Below, one piece after another: positions 1 through 7,310 of a DNA stretch of 39,770 nt (position 1 is its first letter; each line of letters begins with the position of its first letter). The DNA is taken from contig NZ_SCVH01000126.1 in the NCBI RefSeq assembly GCF_004296935.1, positions 1-39,770 of the forward strand, given 5' to 3'. The DNA is from Reyranella sp. GTDB taxonomy: Bacteria; Pseudomonadota; Alphaproteobacteria; Reyranellales; Reyranellaceae. The notes below the pieces were generated by a model, which was not told the origin of the DNA, made no database searches, and saw only the letters and a list, made by a program, of their open reading frames with translations. The translations under genes and the position numbers were made by a program.

Positions 1-308
1 GCGGCAATTTCACCGAATCGCTTCGTGCCGCGGTGAGCGCGGTCCAGCGTTTCCCCGGTTTCGCCGAGGCCCACCTCAGCCATGCCCAGCTCCTGCTGCA
101 GGTCGGCCGGCCGGAGGACGCCTTGCTGGCGCTGCACAACGCGGTCAACCTCGATCCGGGCTTCGCCAACGCGCTGATGCTGCGGGCTTCGGTCCGTGCC
201 GCGCTGAAGCAATGCAAGCCGGCGCACGAGGATCTGGATCGCGTCCTCAAGGTCGGGGGCGAGGTTTCTCCGGATGTCGTCTCGTTCGTCGAGGGGAACT
301 GCCGATGA
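1..308 (+). CDS. TPR-repeat protein, C-terminal part (5' end outside window)
   Basis: The reading frame is open from the first complete codon at base 3, so this is the C-terminal part (about 100 residues) of a gene that begins before the window. It carries TPR-type helical repeats: alternating small and large residues, with LDPGFANALMLRASVRAA typical of a TPR turn and second helix. TPR arrays bind protein partners; no enzymatic motif is visible. The stop TGA (306-308) overlaps the ATG of the next gene at 305, so the two are probably translationally coupled. The downstream gene has a GspG-like fold and the third gene is again TPR-like, which suggests a secretion or envelope-associated module. 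The full length and any N-terminal domain cannot be seen. Confidence 0.75.
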   Translation, partial: GNFTESLRAAVSAVQRFPGFAEAHLSHAQLLLQVGRPEDALLALHNAVNLDPGFANALMLRASVRAALKQCKPAHEDLDRVLKVGGEVSPDVVSFVEGNCR

Positions 309-925
309 AGCGCCGCGACCTGCTGCTTGGGCCCGCCGTGATCCCTGGGCTGCTGATCGGCCGAGCCGTTCTGGCTGCGCCGGCCGACGAGCAGCGGCTC
401 GTCGAGGCGATGGCCCGTTGGGCGGAGCTTCGGTCGTCGGGAGATGCCCGCGGCGCCGCCGCGAAGACGGCCGAGGCCCAGGGGCTGATTGCCAAACTGC
501 GCCCCGATCTTGCCGGGCCGCCACCGGCGTCGCGCGCCGTCGTGTTCGACTATGTGCTCGAGCTCGCGGCGCGACGCCAGCCGGCGGCGCGGCCGAAACT
601 CGAGGCCGCTTTTCTCCGGCTGCAGGTCGAGGACACGCGTGCGGCCCTTCACGCGATCAAGCAGGCGCTGGAGCACTACCGCATGGACCGCGGCGACTAC
701 CCCGGTGGTGGCGCCAAAGCTCTGGCGACGGCCCTGACCGACCCGCGCAATCCCTATGTCCAGCTGCCGGCCGGGTCGGTCAGCGCCGCCGGCGAGCTGG
801 TCGACGGATGGGGGCGGCCCCTTCACTACGTGCGCGGCGCGGACGGCGGCGCGGTCGTCTATTCCTATGGCCCCAACGGCCGCGACGATGGGGGCGGCGC
901 GGACGATATCGCCCCGCCGCGCTAG
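305..925 (+). CDS. Exported protein with GspG (type II pseudopilin)-like C-terminal domain
   Basis: This is a 206-residue protein. The N-terminus has a twin-arginine-like start (KRRDLLLG) and a hydrophobic stretch ending near AVLAAP, so it is probably exported by Tat or Sec. It is not a type IV prepilin leader. Residues 110-206 resemble the T2SS GspG C-terminal domain: a long helix (AIKQALEHYRMDRGDYP), then DGWGRPLHYV and a C-terminal YSYGPNGRDDGGGADDI, which corresponds to the DPWGxPYxY...SxGxDG...DDI pattern of GspG. The middle (30-110) is helical. Its start ATG overlaps the upstream TPR gene stop. Combining a GspG globular domain with a cleavable or Tat-type leader instead of a prepilin leader is unusual. 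Its function as a pilin is therefore doubtful. Confidence 0.72.
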   Translation: MKRRDLLLGPAVIPGLLIGRAVLAAPADEQRLVEAMARWAELRSSGDARGAAAKTAEAQGLIAKLRPDLAGPPPASRAVVFDYVLELAARRQPAARPKLEAAFLRLQVEDTRAALHAIKQALEHYRMDRGDYPGGGAKALATALTDPRNPYVQLPAGSVSAAGELVDGWGRPLHYVRGADGGAVVYSYGPNGRDDGGGADDIAPPR

Positions 926-948
926 GACCTGCTGCGAGGAGAAGGAAC

Positions 949-2115
949 ATGACTGCGCTTCTGGCCTGGACGACCTTCCTTCGCCCTGCGGTGCGGCAAG
1001 GTTTCGTGGCGACGCTCCTCGCCTGTTGCGTGCCTTCGGCGATCCTTGCCCAGAGCTGCCCGCCCAACACCCGGGAAATCTCGCGGCAGCAGACTGCCAA
1101 CAAGATCACGCTGCGATGTGCCTGTGTCGTTGGCTATGTGCAGTCCAGCAACCGCTGCATCACGGTCGACGAGGCCGCGAGCGGAAATTCACTCCCTGAC
1201 GATCTTGTCGATCTGTTCACCGGCGCGGCCTACTCGGGGGCTGAGCTGCGAGAGAGTGCAGCACGCAACCCTTGGCCGGTGACGGATGTAGCAAGGGCGG
1301 TTTTGGCGGCGTTCCTGGGCGAAAGCGGCGCGTTCGGACCGGCGGAGGTGGTGATCCAGATCATCGGCCCGGAGGCGGCACGCCATCCTGCCGTCATCGC
1401 TGCCAAGCAACGGATCGAGGCGCTGCGGCGGAAGGAAGCCCAGCAGTTCACGCTCCTGTGGCCCGGGGTGGCGCGCTCCGTGCAGGAACTCGCTATCGGC
1501 CACATGCCGATGAAGGGCAGGGCCGCGTTCATGGTCGGCGCTGCGAGCTTCCGGGTCGGCCAGTACGAGCAGGCCCTGCGCTATCTGAAGGATGCACAGG
1601 AGGTGGTGCCCGGCGACAAGGGGATCGAGGAAGCGCTGGTGTTCGTTCGCGCGGTGCAGAGTTCCGTGAAGGACAAGAGCGACCCCGACGCGGCCCGGCG
1701 GCGCTACGCACAGGCATTCCGCTCCGCCGGCGGGCAGGCTGCCTGGCAACTGGGCCTGCAACTGATTTCCTCGGGCGACTACGTCGGCGCGGAATTGACG
1801 CTGCGCGAAGCCCGCGATCGGCTCGCCCGATTGCCTGATACGCGAACGTCGGAGGTCGAGCTGATCGACAAGCTGCGGCAGAAGACGCGGACCGATCGCG
1901 AGGCGGGGGACAGATCGATGGTCGATCCGCCGGGCAAGCGCATGTTCAGCCAAATCAGCAAGGCCGACCTGATGTTCTCCGCCCTCGAATACGGGCAGAA
2001 GGACTGGGCGCGCAGCCTGCACTATCTCGAAGTGGCGATGCACGCCGACCCTGAGAATACTAGGATCAGGCAGGCTTATCTGGAACTCAAGGAGATCGCG
2101 GCTTCGGTCAAATAG
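949..2115 (+). CDS. Exported TPR-like protein with Cys-rich N-terminal segment
   Basis: This is a 388-residue protein. The ATG at 949 follows a good Shine-Dalgarno sequence (GAGGAGAAGG). The N-terminus has a signal-peptide-like hydrophobic region ending near AILAQS, then a four-cysteine segment (about residues 37-70, with Cys pairs around CPPNT, RCACV and NRCI) like a small disulfide-bonded EGF-type knot. The rest is helical with TPR-like pairs: FMVGAASFRVGQYEQALRYL, WQLGLQLISSGDYVGAELTL and a final repeat ALEYGQKDWARSLHYLEVAM. It lies 23 bases behind the GspG-like gene and is probably in the same operon. I recognise no specific family. The frame is open upstream to 274, but that extension overlaps the preceding gene and lacks a ribosome site. 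Confidence 0.7.
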   Translation: MTALLAWTTFLRPAVRQGFVATLLACCVPSAILAQSCPPNTREISRQQTANKITLRCACVVGYVQSSNRCITVDEAASGNSLPDDLVDLFTGAAYSGAELRESAARNPWPVTDVARAVLAAFLGESGAFGPAEVVIQIIGPEAARHPAVIAAKQRIEALRRKEAQQFTLLWPGVARSVQELAIGHMPMKGRAAFMVGAASFRVGQYEQALRYLKDAQEVVPGDKGIEEALVFVRAVQSSVKDKSDPDAARRRYAQAFRSAGGQAAWQLGLQLISSGDYVGAELTLREARDRLARLPDTRTSEVELIDKLRQKTRTDREAGDRSMVDPPGKRMFSQISKADLMFSALEYGQKDWARSLHYLEVAMHADPENTRIRQAYLELKEIAASVK

Positions 2116-2226
2116 CGAGCCGCTCCAGCCGCGACACGATGCATGTCGGGATTCATGTCCGGCGCAGGACCTCGATAGGCCACGCGAAGACGGGCGTGCC
2201 AGGCTCGTCGGGGTGGAGCCGAGCCC

Positions 2227-2478
2227 TCAGCGGATCACGAAGCGGGCGATCCCGTCCACCACCTCGGCGTCTGCGCCGTAGAAGCCGTGGGCCGAGCCGC
2301 GGGCGTTCAGCGCCGCGCGGTTGCGCAGCAGCGGATCGGTGGGATCGATGCCGCCCTTGCCCGGCACAAGCACGGCGCTCGCCCGGGCGCCTGGCGGCAC
2401 ATGCAGGAAGGCTTCCTTGTCCTCGATCCTGACGCTCTGCTGGGCCTGCGCCGGAAGAGTCCGGCCCTGGAACGACTC
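2227..2478 (-). pseudogene. Probable internally deleted alpha/beta-hydrolase remnant
   Basis: In one - strand frame this stretch encodes a signal-peptide tail (LPAQAQQ) followed by SVRIEDKEAFLHVPP and AVLVPGKGGIDPTDPLL, which resembles the N-terminal strand of secreted alpha/beta hydrolases. It then jumps within a few residues to AHGFYGADAEVVDGIARFVI, which resembles the C-terminal His-containing end of such enzymes. The nucleophile elbow and core are absent. No start codon with a ribosome site lies before the segment, and the frame opens only inside the neighbouring gene. I read it as a gene reduced by internal deletion. It could instead be a small unknown protein. Confidence 0.4.
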
Positions 2479-2479
2479 T

Positions 2480-2854
2480 CTAGGGGCGGGCCTGCGTTGC
2501 CAGCCAGGCGCGCGCCTCGGCTTCGGTCTTGAACAATTTGGCCGGCCGCTTCGACGGCGAGACATTGACGAAGCGCTTGTAGGCCACCTGCACCTTGCCG
2601 GTGAGGCCGACGACGGCGAGCGGCCCGCTCGGCATCGTGGCGGTGTAGGCGCTGAGCCGCGCCCCCATCGTCATCACGTCGTCGTCGCTGTAAACCGGCT
2701 CGGCCCGCGTCGCGTCGAACAGCTTGGCATAGGACAGCACGTCGGCCACGACCAGGGCGTCGAAATGCTCCTCCATCTCCTTCAGCGTGACCTTGCCCTC
2801 AGCCACGATGTGAATGAGCTTCTCGGCGTGATGGATTTCCCAGCGCAGCGGCAT
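2480..2854 (-). CDS. Small STAS/SEC14-like cytoplasmic protein
   Basis: This is a 124-residue protein with no signal peptide. Its pattern resembles the STAS-like (SpoIIAA-type) proteins common in alphaproteobacteria: an N-terminal strand WEIHHAEKLIHIVAEGKVTL, a helix (EMEEHFDALV), a strand with KLFDATRAE, and a helix-strand-helix ending EAEARAWLATQ. Such folds bind nucleotides, lipids or partner proteins; the specific role is unknown. The final helix with a WL pair is typical of this small family. It lies just after a membrane-protein gene on the same strand, 32 bases away. The assignment rests on overall pattern, not on a catalytic motif. Confidence 0.6.
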   Translation of the reverse strand: MPLRWEIHHAEKLIHIVAEGKVTLKEMEEHFDALVVADVLSYAKLFDATRAEPVYSDDDVMTMGARLSAYTATMPSGPLAVVGLTGKVQVAYKRFVNVSPSKRPAKLFKTEAEARAWLATQARP

Positions 2855-2886
2855 GCAAGTGGCTCCCTGCCGTCAGCTGACGAGCG

Positions 2887-3405
2887 TCAGTTGACGAGCG
2901 TCCGCTGCGGGTTCTCGCCCAGCCTCATGTCGAGATGGATCGCGCGCGGCGACTTGTAGAAGCGCGCGACGATGTAGCGGGCGACGAGGTAGGCGGCGAG
3001 AAACGCCGCCGCGGCGCCCAGCACGCCGAACTTGCCCGACTGGCGATTCATCAGGTTGGAGGTCACCAGCCGGGCCAGGGCCAGCAGCAGCAGCAGGGCC
3101 GCCGCAGCCGCGCCGTCCCAGGTCCGGGGAACGCGGATCAGCCCGAGGCCGAAGTCCCGGTTGAGCTTCAGCGTCAGGCCCATGAGCGCGCCCAGCCCCA
3201 GGCCGATGACGATGGCCAGCACCCACAGTTCGAAGCGCTTGCCCGGCGACACGATCAGAAGGATCGCCGCCACGACGATCGCCAGCGCGGGCGTGATCGT
3301 CCACGCAAGCGGCATGGTGGCCTTTTCGGTCAGTTCATGGCGGATCGACCACAGGGCCAAGGCGGCCAGCAGCATGGCTGCGAGGTTGAAGACGAGACCG
3401 GACAT
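2887..3405 (-). CDS. Integral membrane protein, possibly CcdC/DUF1453-like
   Basis: This is a 172-residue protein with about five hydrophobic segments (roughly residues 2-18, 28-48, 55-73, 93-112 and 125-145). A basic, Arg-rich C-terminus would lie in the cytoplasm. A conserved-looking loop (KLNRDFGLGLIRVPRTWDG) and a segment LLLLLALARLVTSN resemble CcdC/DUF1453 family proteins, but I am not certain. The start at 3405 is chosen because the protein begins MSGLVFNLAAML. The longer open frame to 3651 is Arg/Pro-rich and overlaps the Cys-rich secreted gene. The function is unknown. Confidence 0.6.
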   Translation of the reverse strand: MSGLVFNLAAMLLAALALWSIRHELTEKATMPLAWTITPALAIVVAAILLIVSPGKRFELWVLAIVIGLGLGALMGLTLKLNRDFGLGLIRVPRTWDGAAAAALLLLLALARLVTSNLMNRQSGKFGVLGAAAAFLAAYLVARYIVARFYKSPRAIHLDMRLGENPQRTLVN

Positions 3406-3449
3406 CCGGACGCGATCATAGGCAAAGGCGCCGGCTGGTGCCAGTCGTG

Positions 3450-3845
3450 TCAGCCGCGGATTTCTCCCGGCGCGAAGCAGTAGATGAACTGCTCCTTCTC
3501 GCAGAGGTGCGAGCGGCCATCGCCCGCGTGATTGGGCGGCAGGACACGGTCCGGCGGCACCACCAGCCACGTGACCCCGTTCCACGCCCGCCAATGGCCG
3601 TCGTCGTCGACAAAGGCGCGGGTCGGCCGGCAATCGGAATTGTCGCAGCATGAGGTGTTGGGATTCTGGGGCGGACGCCAGAGCTTGTATTTGTCGTGCA
3701 TCTGCGCGTGGCCATCGCCGTGTCGCCCGCTATGGTCAACGGGCCGCCCGCTGTAGTCGGCCAGCTCGTCGCTCTGCGCGAAAGCGATCGACGCGAGCGA
3801 GACGAGAAACGCCAGGGCGGCAACGCCCATCATCCGACCATTCAT
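3450..3845 (-). CDS. Secreted Cys-rich hypothetical protein
   Basis: This is a 131-residue protein with a clear Sec signal peptide (hydrophobic VAALAFLVSLASIAFAQ, cleavage probably after AFAQ). The mature part is His/Asp-rich, then has a compact cluster of five cysteines: CC and C in NTSCCDNSDCRPTR, and two more in HLCEKEQFIYCFAPGE near the C-terminus. It also has a WRAWNGVTWLVVPPDRVLP segment. The layout suggests a small disulfide-stabilised periplasmic or secreted protein. It may bind metal through the His-rich DHSGRHGDGHAQMH stretch. It is upstream of, and on the same strand as, the membrane protein at 2887-3405. I recognise no named family. Confidence 0.62.
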   Translation of the reverse strand: MNGRMMGVAALAFLVSLASIAFAQSDELADYSGRPVDHSGRHGDGHAQMHDKYKLWRPPQNPNTSCCDNSDCRPTRAFVDDDGHWRAWNGVTWLVVPPDRVLPPNHAGDGRSHLCEKEQFIYCFAPGEIRG

Positions 3846-3942
3846 TATCCGGCCTCCGCGGGGGTAGCGGTACCGAGAGGTAACGGAAATGAACGGCCGT
3901 AGTTCCTGCCACGTTATCGTTCAATATCGGACAGGTCCGCGA

Positions 3943-4503
3943 CTAGCGCGCCATGCCCGTCGCCCCGTCCGGAACGTCGTAGAAGGCCAGGGTCATCGCG
4001 ACGCTGGTGTAGTGGCCCATCAAGGTGACGACATCGGTGATGCCAACGTGTCCCAGCACCTTGACGGCGCGGTCGTGCAGCCCGCGCGGCACCCAGCGCG
4101 CGTTCGACAGCACCATCGCCATCTCGTAGACGATCTGTTCGCGCGCGTCGTCGAAGGCGGCGGGCATGCCGCCCAGGATCGCCTCGACCTTGGCCGCCGG
4201 CAGCCCGGCTTCCTTCGCGATCCGCTCGTGCGCCGCCGTCGGATAGGCCGAGCGCCAGTGGCTGGTGATGACGCAGACCGCGATTTCGCGCTCGCGCTCG
4301 GTGAGCGAGTACTGGCCGGGCTGGAAATGCGCGCCGAAGGGGCCGGCGACTTTCGCGAGCTTGGGATTGTGCACCCAGATCTTGGTCGGGCCCGGCAGGC
4401 GGCCGCGGGCCTCGATCATGGCGTTGTAGCCCGCCTGTTGCTCCGGGGTCATTTTGTCGTACGGGATTTCGGCGTAGCGGCCGAAGGTCGGGGTCTCGGG
4501 CAT
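3943..4503 (-). CDS. Carboxymuconolactone decarboxylase (AhpD-like) family protein
   Basis: This is a 186-residue all-helical protein of the AhpD/CMD fold. Typical features are HNPKLAKVAGPFGAHF near residues 45-60, LTEREREIAVCVITSHWRS (67-85) and AAHERIAKEAGL (90-101), where H92 corresponds to the family's conserved His. The redox CxxC pair that classical AhpD has before that His is replaced by Ser85 and Pro88. It is therefore unlikely to be a peroxidase-type disulfide reductase and is more like the decarboxylase/lactonase-type members. The start at 4503 follows a strong GGGAGGAAAG ribosome site. It sits 19 bases behind the amidohydrolase at 4523, so the two probably form an operon for degrading a carboxylated or cyclic substrate. 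Confidence 0.82.
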   Translation of the reverse strand: MPETPTFGRYAEIPYDKMTPEQQAGYNAMIEARGRLPGPTKIWVHNPKLAKVAGPFGAHFQPGQYSLTEREREIAVCVITSHWRSAYPTAAHERIAKEAGLPAAKVEAILGGMPAAFDDAREQIVYEMAMVLSNARWVPRGLHDRAVKVLGHVGITDVVTLMGHYTSVAMTLAFYDVPDGATGMAR

Positions 4504-4522
4504 CAGCTTTCCTCCCTTGCCG

Positions 4523-5377
4523 TCATTTCGCCGGCGACCAGCCATAGGCCTTGGCGCAGGCGCCGCCCATCAGCATCGCCCGCTCCGAATCGCTCAATCG
4601 CTTCGTCTCGAGGAACGGCTTCACCGCCTGCTCGTAGTTGACGACGGCGAAGGCGCGCGTCCAGTCCGTGCCCCACAGGCAGCGCTCGAAACCCCAGGCA
4701 TCGAACACGCGCTGCAGCGGGTCCCAGATGTCGTTGAAGGGATAGGGCTCGCGCGACAGCGTGCAGGCGCCGCTCACCTTGATCACCGCGTTCGCGCGCT
4801 TGGCCAGTTCCAGCACCTTGGGCAGGTCGGCCCACGGGTTGGGCGGCGCGGGCGGCACGCGCGGCTGCAGGATGGCCAGGTGATCGATGATGAAGCGCGT
4901 CTCGGGATGGCGGTCGATGACGGCCGTGCCGGCCTCGACATTGTCCCAGCAGAGAATGTTCACCGGAAAATCATGGCGAACGGCGGCGCGGAGAATCCGG
5001 TCGAGGCCGGGATGGTCCGCCGGGCGCTTCTCCTCTTTCCTCAGCATGATGCGGATGCCGACCGCGCCCGGCACCTTCTTCCATTCGGCGATGACGTCGG
5101 CCACGGCCGGATCGTCCGGGTCGACCGGCTTGACGATGGCCATCCGCGTCGGGTGCGCCCGCGCCACCTCCATCGCGTAGCTCGCGTCATAGCGGTACTG
5201 CGAGAAGGCGGAGATGAAGATCGCGCCGTCGACGCCGACCTTGTCCATGGCCGCCACCATCTCGTCGCCGGTCACGTGCGGCGGCCAGTTCGGCTGGGTG
5301 GCCCACGGCCGCTTCGGCGTGTTGGCCTCGTAGGCGTGGACTTGGCTATCGATGATGGGCGAATCGATGATCGGCAT
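4523..5377 (-). CDS. Amidohydrolase family 2 (TIM-barrel) hydrolase/decarboxylase
   Basis: This is a 284-residue amidohydrolase-2-type enzyme. It has an N-terminal strand with a metal-ligand region reduced to a single His (IIDSQVHAYE, H14), a central IIDHLA (H166) and a C-terminal strand LWGTDWTRA whose D238 is the conserved catalytic/metal Asp. Members include ACMSD-type decarboxylases, lactonases and related hydrolases; the substrate is not evident. The N-terminus contains a short in-frame duplication (PIIDSPIIDS), which makes the exact start slightly uncertain. The first ATG at 5377 is chosen because a CCTCC (- strand GGAGG) ribosome site lies just upstream. It is divergent from the amidohydrolase-3 gene at 5478 across a 100-base intergenic region, and precedes the AhpD-like gene. 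Confidence 0.85.
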   Translation of the reverse strand: MPIIDSPIIDSQVHAYEANTPKRPWATQPNWPPHVTGDEMVAAMDKVGVDGAIFISAFSQYRYDASYAMEVARAHPTRMAIVKPVDPDDPAVADVIAEWKKVPGAVGIRIMLRKEEKRPADHPGLDRILRAAVRHDFPVNILCWDNVEAGTAVIDRHPETRFIIDHLAILQPRVPPAPPNPWADLPKVLELAKRANAVIKVSGACTLSREPYPFNDIWDPLQRVFDAWGFERCLWGTDWTRAFAVVNYEQAVKPFLETKRLSDSERAMLMGGACAKAYGWSPAK

Positions 5378-5401
5378 GCGGGAACCTCCTATGACGAGGA
5401 T

Positions 5402-5422
5402 ACCGGACTTCCGGCTTCCGGT
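5402..5422. promoter_or_regulatory. Inverted repeat in divergent amidohydrolase promoter region
   Basis: ACCGGA (5402-5407) and TCCGGT (5417-5422) form a perfect 6-bp inverted repeat around a 9-base spacer. It lies in the 100-base gap between the divergent genes starting at 5377 and 5478. It could be an operator shared by both. The motif is short and GC-rich, so chance is possible. Confidence 0.3.
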
Positions 5423-5477
5423 GCCCATCGATGTATGGAAAGCTCGTGATCCCATCTCAGAGCGGAAGGGACAGTCC

Positions 5478-7196
5478 ATGCACGACATCGTCATCCGGGG
5501 CGGCACCATCGTCGACGGCACGGGAGCGCCCGCTTCCACGGGCGACGTCGCCATCGACGGCGACAGGATCGTCCAGGCGGGCGGCAAGGCAGGCCCCGGC
5601 CGGCGCGAGGTCAAGGCCGACGGCCGGCTGGTCACGCCGGGGTGGGTCGACGTGCACACCCACTATGACGGCCAGGCCACCTGGGATCCCGTGCTGGCAC
5701 CGTCCTCCTGGCATGGCGCCACCACCATCGTGTTCGGCAACTGCGGCGTGGGCTTCGCCCCCGTCCGCCAGCAGCACCAGCAGGCGCTGATCGAAATGAT
5801 GGAAGGGGTAGAAGACATCCCCGGCATCGTGCTGACCGAAGGTCTCAAGTGGGATTGGGAGAGCTTTCCCGAATATCTCGACGCGCTCTCGAAGCTGCCG
5901 CGCACCATCGACATCGCGGCCCAGATCGCCCATCACCCGTTGCGGGTCTATGCCATGGGCGAGCGCGCCATCGCCCGCGAGCAGGCGACGGCCGAGGACA
6001 TCGAGACCATGGCGCGCCTCACCGAGGAGGCGCTCAAGGCGGGCGCCGTCGGCTTCACCACCAGCCGCAGCGACCAGCACAAGACGCTGGCCGGCGAGCT
6101 GGTCCCCGGCCGCTATGCCGAGCACGAGGAGCTGATCGCCATCGGCCAGGCCATGGGCCGTGCCGGCCGCGGCACCTTCGGCATGCTCTCCGATTTCGAG
6201 GACGAGGCGTCCGAGTTCCGCTGGATACGCCAGGTGGCGAAGGACAGCGGCCGGCCCGTCTGGTTCCTGCTGACCGACCGCAGCTACGATCCCGAGCGCT
6301 GGCGCCGCCTGATGGACGGCGTGAGTGCCGCCCGCGCCGACAACCTGCCGGTCTATGCCCAGGTCGCGGGACGCCCGGTCGGGCTCACGCTCGGCCTCGG
6401 CACCTCGCTCAATCCCTTCGCGCTGCGCGAGGCCTTCGCCGCGCTCGCCAAACTGCCGCCCGCCGAAATGCTGGCCAGGCTGCGCGATCCCGGGACGCGC
6501 CGCCTCGTGCTGTCGCAGGAGGCCTCGCCCCGCCTGCTGGACGTGCTGCCGCCGCTGTCGCGCCAGATCGCGACGCGCTGGGACCGCATGTATCTCCTGG
6601 GCGAGCAGCCCGACTACGAGCCGCCGCCGGAGCGCAGCATCGCCGCCATGGCGGCGCGCGACGGCGTCGACCCGGCCGAGTATTGCTACGACTACCTGAC
6701 GGGCGGCGACGGCAGCCGCATGGTCTACTTCCCCGTCACCAACTATGTGCACGGCGATCTCGAGGTGGTGCGCGAGCTGATCGAGCATCCGCATACCATC
6801 CTCGGTCTGTCGGACGGCGGCGCGCATTGCGGCGTGATCTGCGATGCCTCGCTCAACACTTCCATGCTGAGCCACTGGGTGCGCGATCGCACGCGGGGCC
6901 CGCGCATGCCGCTCGAGCGCACGATCCAGCGTATGACCGGCGAGACCGCGGATTTCTACGGCTTCAGGGACCGTGGCCGGCTAGAACCGGGCAAGAAGGC
7001 CGACGTGAACGTGATCGACTTCGACGGCCTCACGCTGCACAGCCCCAAGATGATCTTCGACCTGCCGGCCGGCGGCCGTCGCCTCGTCCAGCAGGTCGAC
7101 GGCTACGACATGACGATCTGCTCCGGCACGCCCATCTTCGAGAAGGGCCAGGAAACCGGCGCCAGGCCCGGCAAGCTCGTGCGGTCGACGGGGTGA
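5478..7196 (+). CDS. Amidohydrolase family 3, N-acyl-D-amino-acid deacylase-like
   Basis: This is a 572-residue metal-dependent amidohydrolase. The N-terminal beta-sandwich strand [14 protein letters not shown] is followed by the metal motif [10 protein letters not shown] (H60, H62) and GNCGVGFAP (C89, the Cys metal ligand typical of D-aminoacylases). Later come a His region [12 protein letters not shown] and LSDGGAHCG carrying the catalytic Asp. The C-terminus returns to the sandwich ([19 protein letters not shown]). The family deacylates N-acyl-D-amino acids or related amides; the substrate here is not determined. The ATG at 5478 follows GGAAGGGA. It is transcribed away from the family-2 amidohydrolase. 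A large palindromic repeat follows 7 bases after the stop. Confidence 0.88.
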   Translation: MHDIVIRGGTIVDGTGAPASTGDVAIDGDRIVQAGGKAGPGRREVKADGRLVTPGWVDVHTHYDGQATWDPVLAPSSWHGATTIVFGNCGVGFAPVRQQHQQALIEMMEGVEDIPGIVLTEGLKWDWESFPEYLDALSKLPRTIDIAAQIAHHPLRVYAMGERAIAREQATAEDIETMARLTEEALKAGAVGFTTSRSDQHKTLAGELVPGRYAEHEELIAIGQAMGRAGRGTFGMLSDFEDEASEFRWIRQVAKDSGRPVWFLLTDRSYDPERWRRLMDGVSAARADNLPVYAQVAGRPVGLTLGLGTSLNPFALREAFAALAKLPPAEMLARLRDPGTRRLVLSQEASPRLLDVLPPLSRQIATRWDRMYLLGEQPDYEPPPERSIAAMAARDGVDPAEYCYDYLTGGDGSRMVYFPVTNYVHGDLEVVRELIEHPHTILGLSDGGAHCGVICDASLNTSMLSHWVRDRTRGPRMPLERTIQRMTGETADFYGFRDRGRLEPGKKADVNVIDFDGLTLHSPKMIFDLPAGGRRLVQQVDGYDMTICSGTPIFEKGQETGARPGKLVRSTG

Positions 7197-7203
7197 TCGT
7201 GAT

Positions 7204-7310
7204 CCCCCTCACCTAACCTCTCCCCCTAGCGGGGGAGAGGAACATGAGAGAAGTAACTCTCTCTTCTCAAACTCCTCTCCCCCGATAGGGGGAGAGGGCG
7301 GGTGAGGGGG
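7204..7310. repeat. Nested palindromic intergenic repeat (copy 1)
   Basis: A perfect 10-bp outer inverted repeat (7204-7213 with 7301-7310) encloses two hairpins. Each has 10-bp arms (CCTCTCCCCC / GGGGGAGAGG) and a 4-base loop, at 7217-7240 and 7274-7297. The whole would fold as a three-way junction. It sits between two convergent genes and may act as a bidirectional terminator or as a REP-like mobile palindrome. Related elements lie at 13944-14052 and 36362-36473. Confidence 0.85.

Noticed and set aside
274-2115. A 613-residue + strand frame containing the TPR-like protein
   Set aside because: The first 225 residues overlap the GspG-like gene in another frame, are Arg/Gly-rich shadow sequence and have no ribosome site. 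The true start is ATG 949.
5352-5377. Repeated GAATCGATGAT words near the amidohydrolase start as a regulatory repeat
   Set aside because: They encode an in-frame PIIDS duplication, so coding explains them.
7204-7310. CRISPR array
   Set aside because: The repeats are inverted palindromes, not direct repeats with unique spacers.
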